Source of the DNA: Lysobacterales bacterium
Lineage (GTDB): Bacteria; Pseudomonadota; Gammaproteobacteria; Xanthomonadales; SZUA-38
NCBI GenBank assembly: GCA_030065125.1
Contig: JASJDM010000068.1
Span: 1-43,965 of the forward strand
DNA: 43,965 nucleotides
Direction of reading: 5' to 3'
Shown here one piece after another: positions 34,837 through 42,495 of the stretch (position 1 is its first letter; each line of letters opens with the position of its first letter). A model generated the notes under the pieces. That model did no database searches. It had not been told where the DNA came from and worked only from the letters and a program-made list of their open reading frames with translations. Made by a program: the position numbers and the translations under genes.

Positions 34837-36333
34837 ATGGACCTGGCACTTTCACTGCTGCTGGTGGCGGCCATTGCATCCCTGATTGCCGTGGGACCGG
34901 GATGGGTCGCACTGGCACTGATTGCCGCCGGCCTGGCTGCGGGTTTTTACAGATTCCGCCAGGGACGCTGGCAACTGCTGCCCATGCTGGTGGTATTCCT
35001 GTTGTGTGGCCTGCAAACCGGGATCTGGTGGCAGCATGGACTGCCGGTGTGGATGGCCACCGTGAGCGTGCTCCTGTGTATTCCAGCCCTGCTGATGGTG
35101 TACTGGTCGCCGCTGCCCCATACGCCGATGCCGGGTGGTACCTATTCCGTCGGACGGGTCACCGCCGACATACCCCAACAGCAAAGCGGCGCCGATACCA
35201 GGCTCCAGGCACACCTCTGGTATCCCGCCAATCCTGCTCCGGGCCAGGGGCGCCGGCGATTTTTTTCCGCTGACGAGACCAGGGTTTTTGCCGGCGCACT
35301 GAAGGCACTGGGCGGACCGGGGTTCCTGCAGGATCACTTCCAGCTGGCCGACACCTGGAGTTTTGAGAACGCCGACCCCGCCGACGGCCGGTTCCCCCTG
35401 GTGGTGTTCAACCATGGCGGCGCCATGTGGCCTGCCACCAACACCTCCCTGATGGAGGAACTGGCCAGCCACGGCTTTGTTACCTGTTCCATCTCCCATC
35501 CCGGCGAGACCTCCGGCGTGCTGTGGCGGGACGGCACCTCAACCACCATCAGTGAAGAGTTCATTGAATCGCTGAAGGGGGGGCACAAGGCGATTGCGGA
35601 ATACGCCAGTTACCTGCTCTGCCAGGACCCGGAACGGAAAAAGACCTACCTGCCAGTACTGGCGGAGGCCTATCGCGACTCCATGACCGCGGCCACCGAC
35701 CGCTGGTGCGGGCACAGCCTGGCCGTTGTCGACTGGCTTCTGAGCGAAGAGTCCCACCAGCAAACCGATGATGTGTCTTCACACATCGACCCTGGCGGGG
35801 TGGTTTACTGCGGCATGTCCCTGGGAGGCTCCGTGGCACAGGAGTGCTGCTTCCGGGACCCCAGGGCCGCGGCTGGAATCAACCTGGACGGCATGAACTG
35901 GTCATTCGACCGAATCTACACCGACGTTCCGGTTCCCTTCCTGCAGCTGTACCATGATCCGGTCAGCTCCGCCGCCCAGGTTGCCGCCCAGGCTGAACCG
36001 GGTATCCAGCCTCCCACGGAAGTCACACCCGGCATACGTCTTTACAACGACTTCCACTACGAATCGCCCGAGTCGGCCGGCAGCCGCCCGGACATCCTGC
36101 GGGTGGTGGTTCCCGGGTCAGCTCATATGGGCTTTACCGACATGTCTTTGTCGGCGCGGGGCCCCATGCGGAAACTGGCAGGAACAGGTATCTGCGACGG
36201 GCCAGCCACGTCCGCCGCGGTTAACCGGTTGATCCGAATATTCCTGGGCGACGTTTTCGGTCAGAGCGGGTTTGACCGGTCAATGGCGGAGGCGGAGTCC
36301 AACAACCGATTTGTCGTGCAACGTTTGGTCTAG
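34837..36333 (+). CDS. Membrane-anchored PAF-acetylhydrolase-like alpha/beta hydrolase
   Basis: A 498-residue protein. The first about 95 residues form three or four hydrophobic helices. The rest is an alpha/beta hydrolase with FPLVVFNHGG (oxyanion region), nucleophile GMSLGG (VVYCGMSLGGSVA), and a late His in PGSAHMGFTD. This layout resembles PAF-acetylhydrolase or dienelactone-hydrolase relatives. The ATG at 34837 has GGAG upstream; an earlier ATG at 34813 lies inside the MITE end. It ends facing the regulator gene. Its substrate is unknown; it may hydrolyse an ester at the membrane. Confidence 0.75.
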   Translation: MDLALSLLLVAAIASLIAVGPGWVALALIAAGLAAGFYRFRQGRWQLLPMLVVFLLCGLQTGIWWQHGLPVWMATVSVLLCIPALLMVYWSPLPHTPMPGGTYSVGRVTADIPQQQSGADTRLQAHLWYPANPAPGQGRRRFFSADETRVFAGALKALGGPGFLQDHFQLADTWSFENADPADGRFPLVVFNHGGAMWPATNTSLMEELASHGFVTCSISHPGETSGVLWRDGTSTTISEEFIESLKGGHKAIAEYASYLLCQDPERKKTYLPVLAEAYRDSMTAATDRWCGHSLAVVDWLLSEESHQQTDDVSSHIDPGGVVYCGMSLGGSVAQECCFRDPRAAAGINLDGMNWSFDRIYTDVPVPFLQLYHDPVSSAAQVAAQAEPGIQPPTEVTPGIRLYNDFHYESPESAGSRPDILRVVVPGSAHMGFTDMSLSARGPMRKLAGTGICDGPATSAAVNRLIRIFLGDVFGQSGFDRSMAEAESNNRFVVQRLV

Positions 36334-36365
36334 CTGTGAATTTCAGCAACGTTATTCACATCTAG
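36330..36365. terminator. Convergent stem-loop spanning both stop codons
   Basis: CTAGCTGTGAAT (36330-36341) pairs with ATTCACATCTAG (36354-36365) with one mismatch. The stem includes the TAG of the alpha/beta hydrolase and the stop of the convergent regulator gene. It is symmetrical and AT-containing, so it could end transcription from both sides. Confidence 0.55.
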
Positions 36366-37063
36366 CCCGAAGACGTTGGGGTGTTTTGCCTGCGGCTGCG
36401 CCGAATGAAACGGGTGGAAGCGTCCGGGTCGCCCCTGGAAGCCGCGTCCCGGGCCAGGTCCAGGTACTCCAGGTTGCCACTGGTGACCACGGTGATCAGC
36501 CTGGCCCTGATACCCTTCGCCGGTGAAACGAATGCGTGGGGCATGGCCGCGTCCACGTAGATGGACTCTCCGGTTTCCAGGGTCACCGTTTCATACTGAT
36601 CGCAGTGAAACTCAACGGGACCTTCCACTACATAGGCGAAGCGCTCCCCCATCAGCTGGGAAAAGGTCAAAGGTTCTTCGCTGTAGACCACCTCCAGCAG
36701 GATCGGAATCATCAGGCGGTTTTTCAGCTCGGTGGACAGGAACTGGAACCGGTAGTGAAGATCCTGCTGGAAACTGCTGGATTGCCGGTCCACAGCGCGT
36801 CGCGCCATGTTACCGTCGGCCACGGCGATTTCCGCCGGGGTCGCAAACAGGCTGCGCACGTCCGTTTGCAGGGCGCGGGCCAGCTGCAGCAGCTTCTGGT
36901 AGTTGAGCGACATCTGCCCGGCCTCAACCTTGGACAAGGTGGACTGGGGCAAGCCTGATTCCCGGGCGAGCCTGGAAAGATTCCAGCCCCTGGACCTGCG
37001 CAACCGCTTGATATTGGTGCCCAGGTCGGGCTCGTCCCCGCTATCGCTCACAGCAGTGTTCAT
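36362..37063 (-). CDS. XRE-cupin transcriptional regulator of the island
   Basis: A 233-residue regulator. The N-terminus is an XRE-type helix-turn-helix (about 14-72: LGTNIKRLRRSRGWNLSRLARESGLPQSTLSKVEAG). A cupin domain follows (about 140-205: VVEGPVEFHCDQY, ETGESIYVDAAMPHAF) and probably binds a small ligand. AGGAG lies 9 bases before the ATG. The protein faces away from the M81 operon across a 99-base gap that holds two TTC-N6-GAA repeats, so autoregulation is likely. The same repeats upstream of the M19 and serine hydrolase genes suggest it controls the whole island. Regulators of this class often sit in amino-acid catabolic clusters. Confidence 0.9.
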   Translation of the reverse strand: MNTAVSDSGDEPDLGTNIKRLRRSRGWNLSRLARESGLPQSTLSKVEAGQMSLNYQKLLQLARALQTDVRSLFATPAEIAVADGNMARRAVDRQSSSFQQDLHYRFQFLSTELKNRLMIPILLEVVYSEEPLTFSQLMGERFAYVVEGPVEFHCDQYETVTLETGESIYVDAAMPHAFVSPAKGIRARLITVVTSGNLEYLDLARDAASRGDPDASTRFIRRSRRQNTPTSSG

Positions 37064-37100
37064 TTACAGCAACTCCTGATTGACAGCATTCCTACCGGCA

Positions 37101-37138
37101 TTTATTCTTATACGAACGATTTATTCATATAAGAATAA
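37101..37138. promoter_or_regulatory. Pair of TTC-N6-GAA operators, right promoter region
   Basis: Site 3 is TTATTC-TTATAC-GAACGA (37102-37119), an imperfect inverted repeat. Site 4 is TTATTC-ATATAA-GAATAA (37121-37138), a perfect 6-bp inverted repeat. Their centres are 19 bp apart, exactly as at 27464-27503. They lie between the divergent XRE-cupin gene and the M81 operon, 24 bases before the M81 start. Confidence 0.78.
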
Positions 37139-37162
37139 CATGCTGCGGTTGAGTTGGCCACT

Positions 37163-38662
37163 ATGATTGAACATAAAGACGGCGGAAGACAACGGGTTTT
37201 CGTGGCCGGCCTGTGCCACGAAACCAGCGCTTTTTCACCCATTCCCACCACCCGGAATTCCTTTGAACGCTTTGACTACCATCGCCCCCGTAACGGGCAG
37301 CCGGACCGCCACAGCCGTGCACTGAACGGATACGGCGCGTTCGTGCGAAGCGCCGCAAAGGCAGGCTACGAGGTTTACGCCTCAACCTACACTTTTGCCC
37401 AGCCCAGCGCGCGTACCTCCCGGGCCGGCTATGAGTCCCTGCGGGACGAAATCCTGGGTGACCTGGAGCTGGCCGGCGACGTCTGCATGGTGCTCTACTT
37501 TCTGCATGGGGCGCAGATGGCCGAGGGCCTGGACGATTGTGAGGGTGACCTCCTGAGCCGTACCCGCCAGATCGTAGGTGACGATTGCTTCATTGGCGCG
37601 CTGCTGGACCTGCACGCCAATGTGTCTGCCGAAATGGTGGAACAGGCCTCGGCCCTGGTGGCCTGCCGTAACTATCCGCACACCGACTTTGACGACCGGG
37701 CCGAGCACCTGTTCGAGGTCGGCAGAATGGTGGTAGAAAACAAGGCAGCGCCTGAGTCTCACCTCCTCCGAGTCCCCATGTTCGGCATGTTTTACACGAC
37801 CGAACCGCTGATGACAGCAGCCAACCAGGCGGCAGCGGAGCTGCAGGACCAGGCCGGCGTACTGTCAGTCTCCCTCATCCACGGGTTCACCTGGGCCAAC
37901 ACGCCCGATACGGGTGCCGGGGTCATCGCGATAACCGACGGCGATCGCGACATCCAGGAGGACCTGCTTGCCCTGGGTCAATCCTTTTTCCGGGCGCGGC
38001 AGGAGACCCTGGGCATGCGCCGCAGCATCGGGCAGATTCTGGACGAGATCGAGGCGGCGCCGGAATCCGACCGGCCATTCGTTATCGCCGACTGTTGCGA
38101 CAATCCCGGCGGCGGCGCGGGCGGAGACTCAACGTTCATCCTCGAGGCCATCCTGGACCGCGGACTATCGGGTTTTGCCCTCGGGTTGCTGTGGGATCCA
38201 CTGGCGGTGGAGTTTGCCAGCGACGCCGGCGTGGGGTCCCGCCTGGAACTGCGCATCGGCGGCAAGACCGGACCCGCAGCCGGCCTGCCACTGGACGTGA
38301 CGGCCGAAGTGGTCGCGATCCACGATGACCTGTCCCAGGTGGGCATCGGCTACCGGGCGCCCATGGGACGCTGTGCCGTGCTGGACATCTCCGGCAACTC
38401 AGTAATCCTGAACACCGTACGTGGCCAGGTGTTCAGCACCTCCTGCTTCACCGACTGCGGCGTGGACCTGAACGGGCAGCGAGCCCTTGTGGTCAAGTCC
38501 ACCCAGCACTTTTTCGACCAGTTCGGACCCATCGCACGTAAGGTTTACTACTGCGAAACCCCGGGACCGCTGAGCCTGACACCGGACGCCAGGGTGCTGA
38601 ACCGTATTCGCCGACCCGCCTGGCCCCTGGACGAGGTGGACTTTCCAGGTACGCCCGGGTGA
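37163..38662 (+). CDS. M81 (MlrC-type) metallopeptidase, first copy
   Basis: A 499-residue protein of family M81, whose named member MlrC cuts linear microcystin products. Metal ligands fit E20 (CHET), D149 and H151 (LLDLHAN) and H173 (YPHTD); the 2- and 22-residue spacings equal those between the ligands I recall for MlrC. HGF-x-WANTPD and DNPGGGAGGDST are also typical. The start is the ATG at 37163; a TTG 9 bases upstream is less likely. No signal peptide. It is the first gene of a four-gene operon under the right operator pair, and its TGA overlaps the next start (GTGA). Confidence 0.88.
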   Translation: MIEHKDGGRQRVFVAGLCHETSAFSPIPTTRNSFERFDYHRPRNGQPDRHSRALNGYGAFVRSAAKAGYEVYASTYTFAQPSARTSRAGYESLRDEILGDLELAGDVCMVLYFLHGAQMAEGLDDCEGDLLSRTRQIVGDDCFIGALLDLHANVSAEMVEQASALVACRNYPHTDFDDRAEHLFEVGRMVVENKAAPESHLLRVPMFGMFYTTEPLMTAANQAAAELQDQAGVLSVSLIHGFTWANTPDTGAGVIAITDGDRDIQEDLLALGQSFFRARQETLGMRRSIGQILDEIEAAPESDRPFVIADCCDNPGGGAGGDSTFILEAILDRGLSGFALGLLWDPLAVEFASDAGVGSRLELRIGGKTGPAAGLPLDVTAEVVAIHDDLSQVGIGYRAPMGRCAVLDISGNSVILNTVRGQVFSTSCFTDCGVDLNGQRALVVKSTQHFFDQFGPIARKVYYCETPGPLSLTPDARVLNRIRRPAWPLDEVDFPGTPG

Positions 38663-40116
38663 ACGGCGCGCTGTTTTACGCCAGCCTCAGCACGGAGACC
38701 AACAGCTTCTCCGATATCCCGGTTACCTATGCAGACTACACCGTGGACATGCGGCGCGGCGATGACGTGGTCCATGACAGTGCGGGAAAGGTCCGCCCAG
38801 GCGCCGAGTTACTGCTCGAGTTTGCCGCCGACCGCTCCATGGAGCTTGTAACCAGCCTGTCCGCGTCCGCGGATCCCGGGGCGCCCACCCTGGACTCGGC
38901 CTATGCCAGGCTGCGGGACGAAATCCTGGAAGACCTGGGTTCAACTCCCGGGGTTCGCGCGGTGTTCCTGGGACTCCACGGCGCCATGATGGCGCAGTCC
39001 TGCTTCGACTGCGAAGGCGACCTGCTGCGCCGGGTCCGGGAGATTGTCGGTCCTGGCATCCCTATTGCCGCCGTACTCGATCCCCACGCCCATCTCACCG
39101 ATGCCATGGTCACGGCAGCAGATATTCTGGTGTTCATGAAGGAGTATCCGCACACCGACGGCGCCGACAGGACCCGGGAAGCCCTGGCGGTGACAGGAGA
39201 GCTGCTTGACCAGGAACTGACCCTCTCATCCGCCGTGATCAACTGCGAACTGCTGGGCTTTTTTCCCACCAATCGTTCGCCCATGCGCGAATTCGTGGAT
39301 GCCATGGTGCAGAAGGAGACACACCCGGAGGTGGTCAGCATTTCATTCATCCACGGGTTTCCGTGGGGAGACACCCCCGACGTCGGCAGCCGGGTATTGG
39401 TCTATACCCGGGACAATCCAGTGCTGGCCCAGCGCCTGGGTGAATCCGTGAGGGATGAAATCTGGTCAATCAGGGACCAGACCATGTTTGACACCCTGAC
39501 CATTGAACAGGCCCTTGATCGGGTTGACGCTTCGGGCGAAGGTCCCCGGGTGTTTGGCGACATTGCCGACAACCCTGGGGGCGGTGCCCCGGGCGACAGC
39601 ACATTCATCCTGGCCGCGCTGGTTCAGCGCCGACTGGCCAAGGTGGTCGTCGGATGCCTGTTCGACCCGGACTCAGTGCGCCAATGCCATGCAGCCGGAG
39701 TCGGCAGCGAGGTATCACTGTCCGTCGGCGGCAAACTGGGAGAATTTTCTGGCCAGCCTGTTGCTGCGACCGGGGTGGTCAAAGGCCTGGGCAGATCCGT
39801 CATGATGAACGTGGCAGACGCGGCAGAATTCCCCATGGGGGACACAGCATGGGTTCAAATCGACGGTATCGACCTAGTACTGATATCAACCAGGACCCAG
39901 ACCTATGCACCCCATGCCTTTACCCACCTCGGGCTGGAGCTGGAGGACAAGGCAGCGATTTTCGTGAAATCCACCAATCATTTCCAGGCATTTTTCGCCG
40001 ACCTGGCCAGCGAGGTCGGCTACGTGAACACGCCCGGCGCCATTGATTTTGACCTGGCCAGGATTCCCTACCGACATTTCAACAAGCCCTACTATCCGCG
40101 AGGCGAGATGCCATGA
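38659..40116 (+). CDS. M81 (MlrC-type) metallopeptidase, second copy
   Basis: A 485-residue paralogue of the preceding protein, starting with GTG that overlaps its stop. E13 (STETNSF), D141 and H143 (LDPHAH) and H165 (YPHTD) keep the metal-site spacing. DNPGGGAPGDST and STNHF are conserved. The two copies differ clearly along their length, so they are not a recent duplication and probably take different bonds or work as a heteromer. No signal peptide. Its end overlaps the DUF1611 gene by ATGA, so the operon is tightly coupled. Confidence 0.87.
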   Translation: MNGALFYASLSTETNSFSDIPVTYADYTVDMRRGDDVVHDSAGKVRPGAELLLEFAADRSMELVTSLSASADPGAPTLDSAYARLRDEILEDLGSTPGVRAVFLGLHGAMMAQSCFDCEGDLLRRVREIVGPGIPIAAVLDPHAHLTDAMVTAADILVFMKEYPHTDGADRTREALAVTGELLDQELTLSSAVINCELLGFFPTNRSPMREFVDAMVQKETHPEVVSISFIHGFPWGDTPDVGSRVLVYTRDNPVLAQRLGESVRDEIWSIRDQTMFDTLTIEQALDRVDASGEGPRVFGDIADNPGGGAPGDSTFILAALVQRRLAKVVVGCLFDPDSVRQCHAAGVGSEVSLSVGGKLGEFSGQPVAATGVVKGLGRSVMMNVADAAEFPMGDTAWVQIDGIDLVLISTRTQTYAPHAFTHLGLELEDKAAIFVKSTNHFQAFFADLASEVGYVNTPGAIDFDLARIPYRHFNKPYYPRGEMP

Positions 40117-41132
40117 CCACGACCCATCAACTCAAGCAACCATATACCGTATTCCTTGGGGACGTCTCCGAAGCCGGATATGCCAAAACCGGTTTCGGAC
40201 TGGCCCATTGGCGCCCCGACGTTTGCGTGGCCCAGTTGCGATTCGAGGGCTGCCGCGTTGATCTGGGCCTGCCCGATATCGCTGTTGACGACTTGAAACA
40301 GCAGCAGGGATCCCTGGTCATTGGCGTCGCGTCCCGCGGCGGCATCATCGCCGATTCATGGATTCCAGCCCTGGTTCGCGCAGCCGAGTCAGGCCTGGAT
40401 ATCGTTGCCGGGACCCACGTCCGCGTTGCCGACATTCCAGAGCTGCAGGCCGCCGCCAGACGATCTGGCGCCAGGCTGATCGACGTTCGTGTACCGCCGC
40501 CATCCATACCCGTGGGCACCGGCGAGCGGCGCCCGGGTAAGAGACTGCTCACCGTTGGCACCGACTGTGCCGTCGGAAAGAAATACACCGCCCTGGCCCT
40601 CGAGCGCGCCATGCACGAGCGCGGCATGGACGCCACCTTTCGCGCCTCGGGCCAGACCGGCATTATGATCGCCGGCAGCGGCATCGCCATCGATGCGGTG
40701 GTGTGCGACTTCACCTCCGGTGCTGCGGAGCAGCTTTCGCCGGCTGCCGACGACAACCATTGGGACGTCATCGAGGGTCAGGGCGCGCTGCATCACCCCA
40801 GCTACGGGGGCGTCAGCCTGGGGCTGCTGCACGGCAGTCAGCCCGACGCCATCGTGCTGTGCCACGACGCTTCCCGCGAGGGCCTGCTGGGCCTTGAGCA
40901 GTTTCCCCTGCCCGGATTGAACGACGCCATCGCCAGCAACATTGAAAACGGTCGCATCACCAATCCCGACATTCGCTGCGTGGGCGTCTCGGTCAACACC
41001 TCGGGCATCGACCCGGCCAGGCGCGAAGCGCTGCTGGCCGAATACCAGCAGGAGACCGGTTTGCCCTGTGTAGACCCGTTGATCGACGGGGTCGGGCCCA
41101 TCATCGATTTTATCGCGGAGGAAGAGCAATGA
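40113..41132 (+). CDS. dgcN: DUF1611 protein, DgcN-type D-glutamate N-acetyltransferase
   Basis: A 339-residue protein with an N-terminal domain and a C-terminal P-loop domain (GTDCAVGKKYT, 149-159, then a DVIEGQGALHHPSY motif). This is the DUF1611 family. In marine proteobacteria a DUF1611 protein called DgcN acetylates D-glutamate, and DgcA converts the product to N-acetyl-L-glutamate. The immediate neighbour here is a DgcA-like racemase, overlapped by ATGA, which supports the same role. It is cytoplasmic. The specific substrate has not been shown for this copy; another D-amino acid or dipeptide is possible. Confidence 0.75.
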   Translation: MTTTHQLKQPYTVFLGDVSEAGYAKTGFGLAHWRPDVCVAQLRFEGCRVDLGLPDIAVDDLKQQQGSLVIGVASRGGIIADSWIPALVRAAESGLDIVAGTHVRVADIPELQAAARRSGARLIDVRVPPPSIPVGTGERRPGKRLLTVGTDCAVGKKYTALALERAMHERGMDATFRASGQTGIMIAGSGIAIDAVVCDFTSGAAEQLSPAADDNHWDVIEGQGALHHPSYGGVSLGLLHGSQPDAIVLCHDASREGLLGLEQFPLPGLNDAIASNIENGRITNPDIRCVGVSVNTSGIDPARREALLAEYQQETGLPCVDPLIDGVGPIIDFIAEEEQ

Positions 41133-42124
41133 GTCTGCATCAGCTCAGTCTGCACAAGGAAGAATGGCCTTTGCGGAAACCTTTTCGCATCACTGGCCAC
41201 GAGTGGGTCGATCTCGATGCCATCGTGGTCGAACTGACCGATGGCACCCACATCGGGCGCGGCGAGGCCTCGGGGGTTTACTACCTCGATGAAAACACCA
41301 ACTCCATGGTCCAGCAGATTCAGGACCACTGGAACGACATCGAAAACTGCCCGGATGGCGATTCGCTTCGGGAGATCCTGCCACCGGGCGGTGCCAGAAA
41401 CGCAGTGGACTGTGCGCTATGGGACCTCACTGCCAGGCGCCAGGGAACCAATATCTGGCAACTTGCCCAGGTGGAGCCTGGTCCGGTTCAAACCGTAATG
41501 ACCATTCCGATTCGCGAAACCCCCGAAGAAATGGGGGAAGAAGCAGGCCAGCTGTCCGACTTCCGCAATCTGAAAATCAAGCTGGATCATCAGCAGCCCG
41601 TCGAACGCATCGCCGCCATCCGGGCCGCCCGCCCCGACGCCAACATTGTGATCGACGCCAACCAGGGCTTCACCTTGGAGCTGCTGCGTGAGGTTCTGCC
41701 CCACTTCGAACGGCTCGAGGTCTCCATGGTGGAGCAGCCCCTGCCCCGCGGTGGCGATGACGGCCTGGAAGGTTTCCAGTCACCGGTGCCACTGTGCGCG
41801 GACGAAAGCTGTCTGCATCTTGGTGAACTCGACCAGGCCGCACGGCGCTACCAGATGATCAACATCAAACTGGATAAGTGCGGCGGGCTGACCGAAGGCC
41901 TGATGATCGCCAGGCGGGCACAGGAGATGGGACTTGGCCTGATGGTGGGCAATATGATCGGTACCTCCCTGGCTATGATGCCCGGCATGGTCATCGCGCG
42001 TCTCTGCAGCTTTGTAGATCTGGATGGACCCCTGCACCTGAAGTGCGACCGCGCCGGCGGCCTGACTTTCAACCGGGGCGAGATCAGCACTCCCGCGGTC
42101 GCATTGTGGGGTGCCGCAGGCTGA
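41129..42124 (+). CDS. dgcA: Enolase-superfamily racemase/epimerase, DgcA-like
   Basis: A 331-residue muconate-lactonising-type barrel enzyme. Catalytic lysines fit K151 (in K149-I-K151) and K247 (INIKLDKCGG). Metal ligands fit D176 (VIDANQG), E202 (VEQPLP) and D225 (CADESC). D297-L-D299 near the end is the DxD motif that holds the substrate ammonium in dipeptide epimerases. So it is either the N-acetyl-D-glutamate racemase DgcA or an L-Ala-D/L-Glu epimerase. Pairing with DUF1611 favours DgcA. It is the last gene of the four-gene operon. Confidence 0.8.
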   Translation: MSLHQLSLHKEEWPLRKPFRITGHEWVDLDAIVVELTDGTHIGRGEASGVYYLDENTNSMVQQIQDHWNDIENCPDGDSLREILPPGGARNAVDCALWDLTARRQGTNIWQLAQVEPGPVQTVMTIPIRETPEEMGEEAGQLSDFRNLKIKLDHQQPVERIAAIRAARPDANIVIDANQGFTLELLREVLPHFERLEVSMVEQPLPRGGDDGLEGFQSPVPLCADESCLHLGELDQAARRYQMINIKLDKCGGLTEGLMIARRAQEMGLGLMVGNMIGTSLAMMPGMVIARLCSFVDLDGPLHLKCDRAGGLTFNRGEISTPAVALWGAAG

Positions 42125-42261
42125 CCCGCGGGGTTGGGCCGCAGCACCCGTTCAACGAGGCCGGCCGAAGCGGTTGATGTGTCCGCGTCATAAGTGGGAT
42201 CATTCCCTTAGTTGCTCGGGTAACCCGGGTTTGATGCCGGAACGGGCATCAGGAAACCAGA

Positions 42262-42495
42262 ATGAAAACGCTGCTGCTCGGCCTCCTTCGCGCCTACAAA
42301 CTCATCATCAGTCCGTTGCTGGGACCGCGGTGCCGGTTTTATCCCAGCTGCTCGGACTATGCCCGCGAAGCCATCGAGGTGCACGGCGCATTTAGGGGCG
42401 GCTGGCTGGCGATTCGCCGGCTGGCCCGCTGCCATCCGTTTTGCGAAGGGGGGATCGATCCGGTGCCACCCAAATCCGAAGAGCTGACCCAATGA
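42262..42495 (+). CDS. yidD: Membrane protein insertion efficiency factor YidD
   Basis: A 77-residue amphipathic protein that helps insertion of inner-membrane proteins together with YidC. It shows the family pattern YKLIISPLLGPRCRFYPSCSDYAREAIEVHG, then GWLAIRRLARCHPF and a GIDPVP end. A CAGGAAACCAG region precedes the ATG. Its stop overlaps the start of pyrC (ATGA). It is not next to rnpA-rpmH, the most common location. Confidence 0.93.
   Translation: MKTLLLGLLRAYKLIISPLLGPRCRFYPSCSDYAREAIEVHGAFRGGWLAIRRLARCHPFCEGGIDPVPPKSEELTQ

Noticed and set aside
42125..42261. Riboswitch or leader RNA before yidD
   Set aside because: Only small stems (CGGG-TAA-CCCG and GATGCC/GGCATC) are seen, with no match to a leader I recognise.
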